Of a stretch of DNA of 16,510 bases, positions 1 through 8,321 are shown in pieces. The stretch spans positions 1 to 16,510 of the forward strand of contig JBAZOJ010000055.1 in the NCBI GenBank assembly GCA_041648755.1, given 5' to 3'. The stretch's first letter is position 1. Each line of letters starts with the position of its first letter. The notes below the pieces were generated by a model. It saw nothing but the letters and a program-made list of their open reading frames with translations. It had not been told where the DNA came from and searched no databases. The position numbers were made by a program, and so were the translations under genes. The DNA comes from JBAZOJ01 sp041648755. GTDB lineage: Bacteria > Planctomycetota > B143-G9.

Positions 1-1337
1 GTCTTCCGGCCGACGGAGGGATTGCCGCGCTGGACGACTGGAAGAAGCAGGTAGATGCACTGGACAAAGAGCCGGACGCAGACACCTTCTCGGCTCTCTG
101 CCTCTGGTACTGGCGCAACATCAAGGTGTCGGACATCCTGCCTACAGGCCTCAAGCCGCCGGTCGCCGTCGAGGGGAACGACACGCGCTACGCCCTGTAC
201 TGCAGGATTCTCTCGCCCGCCTTTCTGCCCGCTCTGGAGCATTGGCTCAAGGACGACCATGGACGCATCTTACAGGTGCAAGGTAAAGCTCCGCTCTCGG
301 TGACTCTTACGTCCTCCCTCGCAGTGCTGAAGCTCCTTAAGGAGAATGCCTTCGCCCCGCGCTTCCGCAGCAGGCTCAGGATGTACCTGCTCGATTTCCC
401 CGGTGCCTATGCTGTGGTAATGAAAGATGGCATCTGGATGCAGAGCATATGTCTCCACTCTTCGATACTTCCCTCGCTGGAGAACTACCGGCGCGGCCAG
501 AGGGAGATGAACCGGGCCCAGGTTACCGCCTCGCCGCTCAAGAAGGAGGCAGACGGCACCAACGGCCCTCCCGCGTGCTTCGCCGGAATGTACCAGATGC
601 AAGGCGAGAACGGCAAGCAGGAAGTATCCGGAGACTTCCTCCATCCCTTCGTCTCCATTCTGACAGCCAAGGGCGCAGAGGGGACGCTGATGGGCGCCCT
701 CCAAGACGTCCGCGAACTGGCAGACTACATTGGCTACATCGGATGGTTCCGCTGGAAACGGGGTGGTTACAAGTACTTGGAATGCGATTACGTCACTAAG
801 ACCGAGTTCACGAAATCCGTCGAGTTGTCCTGGGACTATTCGGCGGAGGGCATCCAGGCGATGCTCGACGACGGCCGGATGGCCAAGTACTTCAAGGGAA
901 TTTCCATCGGTCCGAACCTTCAGGCGATGACTCCCGATTTAGTTCCCAACTTCCTGCAGCGACGCGTGTTCTACCACTATCCGCGGACGGATTGGGCGCT
1001 CTACACGATCAACGCCCTGCATCCGGAGTCCCGAAAGCCATGCTACACGTACCCGGTCGCCTTTCTCGTCCTCTATCCGCCCAAGGACATCCCGCCCCTG
1101 AAGGCCGAGGCGGGCTACACGTGCAACGAGCTGTCCAACTGGCTCGGGCTCAGCGGAGTGTTTCTCAACTGCAACCGGATTTGGAGCGCGATGGAATGCG
1201 AGGAGACGCCTGTGTACAAAGCTCTGAACGACCGTATGCTGGAGGTTCTCGCCCCATACGCCAAGAACACCAAAGAACGTTGGACTGAGGGCAACAAGCA
1301 GGGCAACCAAGACGCATACGAGGAGTGGGGCGAGTAG
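1..1337 (+). CDS. Secreted-family protein of unknown function, copy 1 (5' end outside the window)
   Basis: I do not recognise the family. The reading frame is open from base 3 to the TAG at 1335-1337 (444 codons visible), so the GTG at 126 is internal and not the start. The protein aligns without gaps to the downstream paralogue (1495-3411) at a constant offset of 2074 bases, with about 80% identical residues by my hand count over the last 402 residues. By that comparison about 195 N-terminal residues, including a signal peptide, lie left of the window. Both copies keep cysteines in LYCRI, PPACFAGM, YLECDY, CNRIW and ECEETPV, and aromatic blocks such as GWFRW and DWALYTINALHP; conserved cysteines in an exported protein suggest disulfides. 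There is no recognisable catalytic motif. The frame has no internal stop or frameshift, so the copy appears intact. Confidence 0.85.
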   Translation, partial: LPADGGIAALDDWKKQVDALDKEPDADTFSALCLWYWRNIKVSDILPTGLKPPVAVEGNDTRYALYCRILSPAFLPALEHWLKDDHGRILQVQGKAPLSVTLTSSLAVLKLLKENAFAPRFRSRLRMYLLDFPGAYAVVMKDGIWMQSICLHSSILPSLENYRRGQREMNRAQVTASPLKKEADGTNGPPACFAGMYQMQGENGKQEVSGDFLHPFVSILTAKGAEGTLMGALQDVRELADYIGYIGWFRWKRGGYKYLECDYVTKTEFTKSVELSWDYSAEGIQAMLDDGRMAKYFKGISIGPNLQAMTPDLVPNFLQRRVFYHYPRTDWALYTINALHPESRKPCYTYPVAFLVLYPPKDIPPLKAEAGYTCNELSNWLGLSGVFLNCNRIWSAMECEETPVYKALNDRMLEVLAPYAKNTKERWTEGNKQGNQDAYEEWGE

Positions 1338-1381
1338 CCGAGCGTAGACGAATGCTCCTGCTTCGTGTCCGGATCGGAAAA

Positions 1382-1404
1382 GAACGAGCCGGGACGGCTC
1401 GTTC
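1382..1404 (+). terminator. 10-bp perfect stem-loop after copy 1, possible terminator
   Basis: GAACGAGCCG and CGGCTCGTTC form a perfect 10-bp stem around a GGA loop, 45 bases after the stop of copy 1. No clear T-run follows, so intrinsic termination is uncertain. After copy 2 only the right arm (GGGACGGCTCGT, 3438-3449) is recognisable and the left arm is degraded, so the structure is not kept there. Confidence 0.4.
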
Positions 1405-1494
1405 ACGTTGCACGCATTCTCTGCCGATCTCTGTGGTGGCGTAAGCATCCCGGTTGCCAAAAACAGGGTAATATTGGTCGTAAGAAGGTGGGAT

Positions 1495-3411
1495 ATGAAT
1501 TCGAAGATCTTCTCACTTATCCTTGTGTTGCTTACCTTGCTGTCTCTACTCTCTGCCCCACGCGCTCGCGCCGACGAGTCTGACATCGCGCGGGTGTTCA
1601 AGGCTCTGCCGGACTCCCCAAGCCAGGAGGACGCCAGCAAGCTCTACAAAGCGATGCTCGCCTCCGCAGCGCTACGGACGGATGACTTCAGGAACTACAG
1701 CATCGCATCGCTTCTGAAGATGTTCAGCCTTCCGGAGTTCGAGCCCGACTACTACAACAGTGTCGTCATGGGAAAACCGACCGAAGAGGACAGGAAGTGG
1801 GGGAGATGCAACTGCGTTGTGAAGAGCAAGTCCATTCTCCTGCATTTCCTCTTCGTCAAGCTCGCCCTCGAAGCCCCTCCCGCTGAAGGGGCCGTTGTTT
1901 CCCAAGACCTGCGCAGAGCACTGGCGATGAAGATCTACTCCGATGCGGTGGTTGCTTATCAAATGAACTTCCGCACTGAGGCAATAGATGCGGAATTCGC
2001 CAAGCTTCTGCCGGGTCCCGAGCCTCTATACAAATGGCGCGATCAGTGCGTGGAGGCGAAGCTTGCGACGCTCAACCTTCCGCCCGACGGAGGGATTGCC
2101 GCGCTGGACGACTGGAAGAAGCAGGTAGATGCACTGGACAAAGAGCCGGACGCAGACACCTTCTCGGCTCTCTGCCTCTGGTTCTGGCGCAATATCAAGG
2201 TGTCGGAAATCCTGCCTGCGGGCCTCAAGCCGCCGGTTGCCGTTGAAGGGAACGACACGCGTTACTCCCTGTACTGCAGGATTCTCTCGCCCTCCTTCCT
2301 GCCCGATCTGGAGCATTGGCGCAAAGACAGAAATGGACGCATCACGGGGGTGGAGGGCAAAGCTCCGCTCTCGGTAACCCTCACGTCTTCACTCGCAGTG
2401 CTGATGCTCCTGAAGGAGAACGCCTTCGCTCCGCGCTTCCGCAGCAGGCTCAGAATGTACCTGCTGGAATTCCCCGGTACCTACGACATGGTGAGGAAAG
2501 AGGGTATCAGGATGTATAACATATGGCTCCACTCCTCGATCCTTCCTACGATACAGGATTATCGGCGCGGGCAGAGGGAGATGAACCGGGCCCAGGTTAA
2601 CGCCTCGCGGCTTAAGAAAGAAGCTAAAGGAACTGATGGCCCACCGGCCTGCTTCGCGGGAATGTTCGTAATGGAAGGCGAGAACGGCAAGCAGGGCGTA
2701 TCCGGAGACTTCCTCCATCCCATCGCCTCCACCCTCGTCGCCAAGGGCGCCGAGACAACGCTGCTAGACGGGCTCCAAGATGTCCGCGAATTTGCCGACT
2801 TCATTGGTAACATCGGATGGTTCCGCTGGGAACAGGGCTATTACAGATACCTGGAGTGCGATTACATCACTAAGACTGAGTTCCCCAAGCCGGTCGAGTT
2901 GTCTTGGGACTATTCAGCAGAAGGCATCCAAGCGATGCTCGACGATGGCCGAATGGCCAAGTATTTCAAGGGTGTCAATTTCGGCCCGGTCCTGAAGGCG
3001 ATGACCCCAGCCCTGGTTCCCAAATTCCTGCAACGACGCGTGTATTATCAGTATCCTCGGACGGATTGGGCGCTCTACACTATCAACGCCCTGCATCCGC
3101 AATCAGGGAAGCCCTTCTACACGTACCCGGACGCCTTCCTCGTCCTCTACCCGCCCAAGGACGTCCAACCGGTGAAGGCCGAGGCGGGCTACGTGTGCAA
3201 CGTTCTCGGCAACTGGCTCGGGCTCAGCGGTATTCACTTCGACTGCAACAGGATATGGAACGCGAAGGAATGCGAGGAAACGCCTGTGTACAAGGCGCTG
3301 AACGCCCGTATGTTGGAGGTTATCGCCCCGTACGCCAAGAACACCAAAGAACGGTGGGATGAAGGCAAGGCGCAGGGAAACAAGGACGCATACGAGGAGT
3401 GGGGCGAGTAG
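1495..3411 (+). CDS. Secreted protein of unknown function, copy 2 (complete paralogue)
   Basis: Complete 638-residue protein of an unrecognised family. I chose ATG 1495 over the in-frame upstream start at 1408 because it follows a purine-rich AAGAAGGTGG (1483-1492) and begins a textbook Sec signal peptide: MNSK, a leucine-rich core, then a likely cleavage after A-R-A (about residue 29). The mature protein has no further obvious membrane segment. An N-terminal part (about residues 30-195, containing WGRCNC) is seen only in this copy because copy 1 is cut off by the window. The rest is colinear with copy 1, including the conserved cysteines and the GWFRW and DWALYTINALHP blocks. The even, conservative spread of differences and the intact frames suggest both copies are under purifying selection. 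A role in the envelope or outside the cell is inferred only from export; no enzyme motif is visible. Confidence 0.9.
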   Translation: MNSKIFSLILVLLTLLSLLSAPRARADESDIARVFKALPDSPSQEDASKLYKAMLASAALRTDDFRNYSIASLLKMFSLPEFEPDYYNSVVMGKPTEEDRKWGRCNCVVKSKSILLHFLFVKLALEAPPAEGAVVSQDLRRALAMKIYSDAVVAYQMNFRTEAIDAEFAKLLPGPEPLYKWRDQCVEAKLATLNLPPDGGIAALDDWKKQVDALDKEPDADTFSALCLWFWRNIKVSEILPAGLKPPVAVEGNDTRYSLYCRILSPSFLPDLEHWRKDRNGRITGVEGKAPLSVTLTSSLAVLMLLKENAFAPRFRSRLRMYLLEFPGTYDMVRKEGIRMYNIWLHSSILPTIQDYRRGQREMNRAQVNASRLKKEAKGTDGPPACFAGMFVMEGENGKQGVSGDFLHPIASTLVAKGAETTLLDGLQDVREFADFIGNIGWFRWEQGYYRYLECDYITKTEFPKPVELSWDYSAEGIQAMLDDGRMAKYFKGVNFGPVLKAMTPALVPKFLQRRVYYQYPRTDWALYTINALHPQSGKPFYTYPDAFLVLYPPKDVQPVKAEAGYVCNVLGNWLGLSGIHFDCNRIWNAKECEETPVYKALNARMLEVIAPYAKNTKERWDEGKAQGNKDAYEEWGE

Positions 3412-3575
3412 CGGAGCGTGGACGAAGAAAGCAAGAGGGACGGCTCGTGTACACTAAGCGACACAATCGCGTGCACGCGTCGTCCCGCTTCGTGTTTTCG
3501 GTCGATAGTATGCGGAGAACCTGGAGATGGGGAACAGTGATTCGGAACAGCCCATACCATCGCGGCCAACGCGGC

Positions 3576-3599
3576 TATAATCTCCCTCCATCCGGAGGA
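3576..3599 (+). promoter_or_regulatory. -10 box and ribosome binding site for the repeat protein
   Basis: A perfect TATAAT lies at 3576-3581 and GGAGGA at 3594-3599, four bases before ATG 3604. No good -35 hexamer is present 16-18 bases upstream of the -10, so the promoter may be weak or activator-dependent. Transcription from this box would give a leader of only about 16 bases. Confidence 0.5.
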
Positions 3600-3603
3600 C
3601 ACT

Positions 3604-6216
3604 ATGCGCGCTATTCTCAGGTTTGCCGTGTTACTGACTGCTGTCGGGCTGATCATCGGGACGATCGCGTTCGCCGAGGACGTAAAGCCCACGGCCGGGC
3701 CAACCGTGTCCCCCTCACCGACCCCCAGGCCTGTGCCGTCGGCCTTTGAGCAGACCTTCCCCGCCCCCGGCACCGCGCGGGCAGATCTGGTCATCCCCGA
3801 CCCTCTGTGGAACAAGGTGCTGGACGAGGTGGGCTTTGGCACTGACGGGATGCGCCGCAAACTCGGCTTCCTGCAAGACCAATTGACCGTCTTCGGCCGC
3901 GGCACGAAGTACATTCTTCCCCGCGTGCGCGATCTCTTCACTGACGTGCGGGCAATCCCCAACTTCACCGGCAAGATGAGCGACGATATGCTGGCCGCGC
4001 CCGACCGGTGGGATCGCATTCTCAGCACGCTCTACGAGATTTCCTCCTCCGAATCCGGCTACGTGATCCTGCCGGAAGAAACCGTGCAGTACCCCGACTG
4101 GCTCGCGAAGGCCCAGACGCCCGCTGCACGGGTGCTTGCCGCTCTGGAAAAGATCGGCCCGGCCGGAGAGGGCGATATGCCCGAGCCCGCTGCGTGGATC
4201 TCGCTGCCCGGCCCCGTGCTGGACCTTCTCGCCGGCCTGATGGCCGCTGCCGTTGAGGCGGAACCGGAACTGCGCGCGGCGAACTCCGAGCCCTGGCTGC
4301 TGGCGCACTTCGGCGTGAAGTCGCTTGACGAGATTGACCGCGACGCGCTCTTCCTGCTTGCCTCTGACCCCGTGCTCGAGATGTACACGGCCGAGGAAAC
4401 CAAGCCCATCCTTGCATCGTACGAACTGATGGACGTATTCAATCGCAAGGCCCTTGCGCGCGCGACCGCCATCTGGTCGTTCTGGGCCTCCGCTGCGCTC
4501 AGGAAATTCATGGCCACCCCCTGGGAAGGAATCGAAGGCGCCACGTTCGACGAGGTCGTCTTTATGACGCGCCTCGGCACCGTGCGCATAAGCGACACAA
4601 GGCCGACCAAGCACGCTGGTGGGGACTTCATCTGCATAGACATCGGCGGAGATGACATATACACCGGTTACACCGCCGCGCCGAATTCGCTATCACGGCC
4701 GTTCAGCTTCGCCATTGACCTCGGCGGCAACGACAGTTACACGGCTGGAAGCGTTGCAAACGAGCCGAAGATCGAGGCCGAGGAATTCGCCAATGCTGTC
4801 GGCGGGGGCACTTATGGGCTGTACACCGTTCCCGGCAAGACCAGGGACGAGTTTGTCAAGGGCGTCGCCAACTGGGCGATCGAGGTCCGGGACGGCATCC
4901 TCTACGTCTGGGACAAGCGCGAAAAGGCCGTCGCCGAAGCCCTCGCAAAGGGCGAGCGCCCGACGGGGCTCGTGATCAGGGAAAATGCCACGCGGTTTGG
5001 CGCGAAAATCGCAAGCACATCCGACGCGGCCATTAACGCTTTCTGCTGGGACCGGCGCGCGTTTATGATGAAAACCGACGGCTATGAACTCGATGTCTAT
5101 TTCGAGGACAGCCCGGAGCTTGCAGCAGCGGAAGGCTCAAACAAGTACTGCGCGCTGGCGGCCGGGATGTTCGGCATCGGCGCGTTGTTCGACCTCGGCG
5201 GAGATGATGCTTACCTTGCCCGCAGGTCGGGCATCGGCAACGGACTTTTCGGCACGGGCCTGCTGTACGACGCGGCGGGAAACGACAGCTACCGCCTGCT
5301 GAGAAGCTGGGGCATCGGCACTGGCCACAGCGGCGTCGGGCTGCTGATTGACCGTGAAGGCAACGACAAGTACTTCTGCGGCTCGATGGCGCAGGGATTC
5401 GGCGGAACGCTGGGCGCGGGCGCGCTTATGGACTGCGCGGGTGACGACCGCTACATCGCGGACCTCGACGGCAGGCGCGAGGATATCTACATCAACCAGT
5501 CGGTGTCCTTTGTGCAGGGCTCGGCCTGTGGCAGACGCGCGGATATGAGCGACAAGCGTACGCTGGCGGGCGGCTTTGGCATTCTGGTTGACGGCGCAGG
5601 CAACGATTTCTACGAGTCAGGCGCTTACGGCCAGGGCAACGCCTACTGGTGGTGCATGGGGGTGTTCGAAGACCGCTCGGGCAACGACTCCTACCACATG
5701 ATGCAGTACGGCCTCGGGACTGCGCCGCACTTCGCGGCCGGAGTGTTCGTTGACCTTGCCGGGAACGACAAATACAACACCGACTTCCCCATAATGCAGC
5801 GTCTGATCGGCCACGGCCGCGACGGCTCGATCGGCATTTTCTTCGAGGGCGCGGGCGACGACGAGTACAAGTTCACTTCCGACAGTTGCGGCTCGGCCGA
5901 CCTGAACACGATCGCACTGTTCTGGGACCGGATGGGCGACGACACCTACAACTTCATCCCCACGCGGACCAATGAGCGCGGTTTCGGCGATGTATGTCCC
6001 TACGAGCCCTTCAAGAACCTGCGGGACGAATTCCCATCGGTGGGGATATTCCTCGATACCGGTGGGAACGACAAGTACCTGGACCGCTTCGACCTGGTTC
6101 CCGCGATCAAGGGCTCGTACGGCTGTCCCGGGCGCAACGATGCCGAGTGGTACGGCAACCGCAACCCGACTCTCCACCAATGGGGATTCGGGCTGGACCG
6201 GGCGATCTGGAAGTAG
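3604..6216 (+). CDS. Exported protein with twelve D-x-x-G-[ND]-D-x-Y repeats
   Basis: The 870-residue protein starts at ATG 3604 after GGAGGA. Residues 1-24 are a signal peptide with likely cleavage A-F-A/E-D, followed by a Pro/Thr/Ser-rich linker (about 28-58) and a mostly helical-looking domain (about 60-335). From residue 345 to 825 a motif of the form (hydrophobic)-D-x-x-G-(N/D)-D-x-Y occurs twelve times, at about 345, 371, 529, 555, 582, 609, 662, 689, 716, 747, 774 and 817. Spacing within clusters is 26-27 residues, with glycine-rich strands such as GIGNGLFGTGLL between motifs. This regularity suggests a beta-solenoid, and the paired acidic/amide residues could bind metal such as Ca2+; both are inferences. 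It is not the RTX nonapeptide (GGxGxDxLx). A 140-residue non-repeat stretch (about 385-525) splits the array. It is not obviously in an operon; the next gene is convergent. I know no function for it. Confidence 0.9.
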   Translation: MRAILRFAVLLTAVGLIIGTIAFAEDVKPTAGPTVSPSPTPRPVPSAFEQTFPAPGTARADLVIPDPLWNKVLDEVGFGTDGMRRKLGFLQDQLTVFGRGTKYILPRVRDLFTDVRAIPNFTGKMSDDMLAAPDRWDRILSTLYEISSSESGYVILPEETVQYPDWLAKAQTPAARVLAALEKIGPAGEGDMPEPAAWISLPGPVLDLLAGLMAAAVEAEPELRAANSEPWLLAHFGVKSLDEIDRDALFLLASDPVLEMYTAEETKPILASYELMDVFNRKALARATAIWSFWASAALRKFMATPWEGIEGATFDEVVFMTRLGTVRISDTRPTKHAGGDFICIDIGGDDIYTGYTAAPNSLSRPFSFAIDLGGNDSYTAGSVANEPKIEAEEFANAVGGGTYGLYTVPGKTRDEFVKGVANWAIEVRDGILYVWDKREKAVAEALAKGERPTGLVIRENATRFGAKIASTSDAAINAFCWDRRAFMMKTDGYELDVYFEDSPELAAAEGSNKYCALAAGMFGIGALFDLGGDDAYLARRSGIGNGLFGTGLLYDAAGNDSYRLLRSWGIGTGHSGVGLLIDREGNDKYFCGSMAQGFGGTLGAGALMDCAGDDRYIADLDGRREDIYINQSVSFVQGSACGRRADMSDKRTLAGGFGILVDGAGNDFYESGAYGQGNAYWWCMGVFEDRSGNDSYHMMQYGLGTAPHFAAGVFVDLAGNDKYNTDFPIMQRLIGHGRDGSIGIFFEGAGDDEYKFTSDSCGSADLNTIALFWDRMGDDTYNFIPTRTNERGFGDVCPYEPFKNLRDEFPSVGIFLDTGGNDKYLDRFDLVPAIKGSYGCPGRNDAEWYGNRNPTLHQWGFGLDRAIWK

Positions 6217-6341
6217 GCTGCGCAGGGACTGGCCGTCAGGCGACCGCACTGTTGAACGTCGCGTCGTCGTCTTTCGCACGATTCCGTTGAGACTGGCGTA
6301 CGCAGGTCTTGCCCTGGAAGTCGCTCGACGGAACGACTCTC
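6217..6341. other. Convergent intergenic region, no clear terminator
   Basis: These 125 bases separate two convergent stops. I see no stem followed by a T-run on either strand, so the two genes may rely on another mode of termination. Confidence 0.4.
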
Positions 6342-7826
6342 TCACTGCTCCTTCTTCCCGAACAGCATCATCCCGAACAGAAAGCGGGATGTAATGTTGG
6401 TGGCTTCAGGATAGACCACTCGCTGGCACTTCCAGGGGAGGATTCCCCGCGGGAACTCGGGGGCGACGACGAATACCGCATCAATCTCCTTTCGGAGATC
6501 GATCGGCATCAGTCCGCCCATTTCACTGCTGTACCTGAAGTACAGAACCAGTCTCCGCAGTTCGGGCATTTCCTTCAGCATTGCCAGCACTCGGTTAAGC
6601 GCAACCTTGTCGCCCTCCAGGTTGACGACTAACAGTTCTCCCTTTAGTTCCGCGGGCGCCCCCAGATCATAGGGGACTTCCTCGATGAGATGCTTCGCCC
6701 CCCGCGCGCACAGGGCAAGAGAACCATCGTCTGACTTCAGCAGTTCCCCCAGCCAGACGGTCTCGATCGTCGGGAAGCTGCTCCTCTTGGCATCGCCGCA
6801 GCGCAGTCGGCAATTCAGCATCTTCAGAGCTTTCACTCCCGCATCGGCAATTTCGGCGATATCCACGTCCATCCCCGTGAGGTCGAGGGAAGTTATCCCT
6901 GTCTTCGTTCGGGCGAGCCTCAGCCCGGAGAAAGTCAGGCTAAGCCTCGTGCATCCCGGAAGGGAATCCGGCCCGATCTCCAGAGGAGGTGCGTCCGCGC
7001 CCTTGTACCAGCAATGCACCCCGATGGAACCGGCCTTCGTGTTCGCGAGCATCGCGGCGACCTCGGCAGTCGAGCACTGTCCCACGATTTCGTAAGAAAC
7101 TCCGGCACATACGATCGGGTGGTCGCGGACATAGCCGATGATCTCTGCGGCGGTCGCTACCACACGAAGGGCCGTGGACGCTGTTACGCGCGGGCAGATT
7201 GCAGCCAGCCCGGCCGCGCCCTGTGCGACGGCCAGCCTCGCGGAAAAGTAGGAACCCTCTATCCACTCGATCATCTGGAGTCCGAGAGCGTCCAGCTTTG
7301 GCCGAAGATCATTGTCAAATCTGTACATCAAGGAGAGGTATTTCAGCCGGGGCAGCCCCTTCAGCAGCTCGATCGTCTTCTCGTCCAACGTCAATCGAAG
7401 CACCAGCGACTCGACAGGGGAGCGTTGCTCAATGTACTTCTCGAGTTGTTTGGGGCTTTCCACGAGGGCCCCAGCAAGCACGCCGTTCACATAATACTCT
7501 TCAGGGGCGAAGAAATCAGCCCCGGCACCACGAGAGTTAGTGGTTACGGTTATCGGGCTGCCGGGATATTCCACATACAGAAACACCAGGTGGAAGCCTC
7601 CCCAGGCGTCCGGACTGATCATTTTCCCTTGCAGGCGCAGAATGTCCCCTTTCCGCACATCCGACATCGGAAGCTGCACCCAGTCCTCGCGCAATACCGA
7701 GACCGTGCAGTTGATCCCCGGCCCGAGCCTCACCGGGGATTCGGGGGTATCAGCGCTTGCCTGTCCGCACCACAGCAATGCGCACAGAAGACTCCCGATC
7801 ACACTCGTAAGACCTGCAGTTTTCAC
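6342..7826 (-). CDS. Exported leucine-rich-repeat-like protein, function unknown
   Basis: I place the start at GTG 7826-7824 (494 residues), because it follows GGTGAGG and gives a clean signal peptide: MKTAG, a hydrophobic core, then likely cleavage after Q-A-S-A (about residue 26). The longer frame to 7889 adds a polar, signal-less extension. Residues 30-130 are a separate domain rich in beta-type sequence (QLPMSDVRKGDILRLQGKM). Leucine-rich-repeat-like segments follow: LPRLKYLSL (about 158-166), CTRLSLTFSGLRL (292-304), ITSLDLTGMDVDIAEIADAG (311-330), VKALKMLNCRL (331-341) and MPELRRLVLYF (420-430). The repeats are irregular, so the assignment is by pattern only. The central 190-260 stretch has several cysteines. 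It would act in the periplasm or at the surface, perhaps in protein binding. It is convergent with the repeat protein ending at 6216 and stands alone in transcription. Confidence 0.8.
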   Translation of the reverse strand: MKTAGLTSVIGSLLCALLWCGQASADTPESPVRLGPGINCTVSVLREDWVQLPMSDVRKGDILRLQGKMISPDAWGGFHLVFLYVEYPGSPITVTTNSRGAGADFFAPEEYYVNGVLAGALVESPKQLEKYIEQRSPVESLVLRLTLDEKTIELLKGLPRLKYLSLMYRFDNDLRPKLDALGLQMIEWIEGSYFSARLAVAQGAAGLAAICPRVTASTALRVVATAAEIIGYVRDHPIVCAGVSYEIVGQCSTAEVAAMLANTKAGSIGVHCWYKGADAPPLEIGPDSLPGCTRLSLTFSGLRLARTKTGITSLDLTGMDVDIAEIADAGVKALKMLNCRLRCGDAKRSSFPTIETVWLGELLKSDDGSLALCARGAKHLIEEVPYDLGAPAELKGELLVVNLEGDKVALNRVLAMLKEMPELRRLVLYFRYSSEMGGLMPIDLRKEIDAVFVVAPEFPRGILPWKCQRVVYPEATNITSRFLFGMMLFGKKEQ

Positions 7827-8283
7827 ATCCTCACCCCGTGAATTGGAGTGGGACACGGTTGTCCCTGGAAAACGAACGCCCAGCCGCATGGGCTCGGCGC
7901 CCTAATATTCGCTCAACCCCCGTTTTTGTTCACGGATTTTCGGCATTTCCGACGCACAGTCGACCATCGAAACAATGTTGCAGTGTGTGCCCACAGCGCG
8001 AAGGGGAAACACGATTTGCATCCATCCCTCCATTTTCCCTGTAACTTTCTGCCCCTGTTAGTCGTTATTCGGATGTGAGCCATGGGTGATGAGGAAAATG
8101 GATATGGGGAGCCGGGCTTGAGTAGAAGCGCCAAAGACGCTGGACTCAAGCCCGGTTGTGTTTTCAAGGGTGATTCACAGGGGTGCATGGGATGAACCGG
8201 ATTCGGAGCTTGAGCCTGCGGATTGAGAACGGATTTGCCACCGTCCGCCTCGCCCGCTTTCTGGACCACTCTCCCTCCCCCTA
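7827..8283. other. Non-coding stretch between divergent genes
   Basis: About 457 bases with no credible gene. The only long frame (minus, 8269-7913) has low-complexity, non-protein-like composition and no ribosome binding site. The stretch holds a small stem GGGAC-N6-GTCCC (7850-7865) in the leader of the minus-strand gene and the large stem-loop at 8112-8155. I could not find a convincing promoter for the minus-strand gene. Confidence 0.6.
8110..8165 (+). terminator. Perfect 12-bp inverted repeat with T-rich tail: terminator or small-RNA end
   Basis: CCGGGCTTGAGT (8112-8123) and ACTCAAGCCCGG (8144-8155) pair perfectly. A G-T and an A-T pair can extend the stem outward. The 20-base interior carries a second 4-bp stem, AGCG (8127-8130) with CGCT (8138-8141). 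TTGTGTTTTC follows directly on the plus strand, as in an intrinsic terminator. No coding gene ends nearby: the left neighbour is transcribed the other way. It may therefore end an unannotated small RNA or insulate the potassium-transporter promoter. It could also be a dispersed palindromic repeat. Confidence 0.55.
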
Positions 8284-8313
8284 TTGACTAAATCCGCACC
8301 GCGACGATAATAT
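8284..8313 (+). promoter_or_regulatory. Sigma70-type promoter of the K+ transporter leader
   Basis: TTGACT (8284-8289) is followed by TAATAT (8308-8313) with an 18-base spacer, or GATAAT (8306-8311) with 16. Predicted transcription would start near 8319-8320, just before the first paired base of the riboswitch, so the promoter and aptamer positions support each other. Confidence 0.75.
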
Positions 8314-8321
8314 GTCAACGT

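Larger units (their letters stand above)
1..3426 (+). repeat. Tandem gene duplication, 2074-base period
   Basis: Bases 3-1337 match 2077-3411 without gaps at an offset of 2074. Similarity continues about 15 bases past the stops (CCGAGCGTAGACGAA at 1338 against CGGAGCGTGGACGAA at 3412) and then fades. Bases 10-108 and 2084-2182 are identical over 99 bases, well above the divergence further downstream. The left boundary of the duplication lies outside the window, so there may be more copies upstream. Confidence 0.9.

Noticed and set aside
126..1337. Copy 1 as a short gene starting at GTG 126, or as a truncated pseudogene
   Set aside because: The frame is open to the window edge and matches copy 2 upstream of 126; the truncation is only that of the window.
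1408..1494. Upstream in-frame start for the second paralogue
   Set aside because: It adds 29 residues before an evident signal peptide and has no ribosome binding site; ATG 1495 has one.
3234..4614. Long minus-strand frames across 3234-4028 and 3715-4614
   Set aside because: They lie opposite well-supported plus-strand genes and have the biased composition of antisense shadows in GC-rich DNA.
4636..6078. RTX calcium-binding toxin repeats
   Set aside because: The motif is D-x-x-G-[ND]-D-x-Y at 26-27 residue spacing, not tandem nonapeptides GGxGxDxLx, and there is no type I secretion signal or neighbour.
7913..8269. 118-codon minus-strand open frame in the non-coding stretch
   Set aside because: Its composition is unlike a folded protein, it lacks a ribosome binding site, and it spans the perfect inverted repeat.
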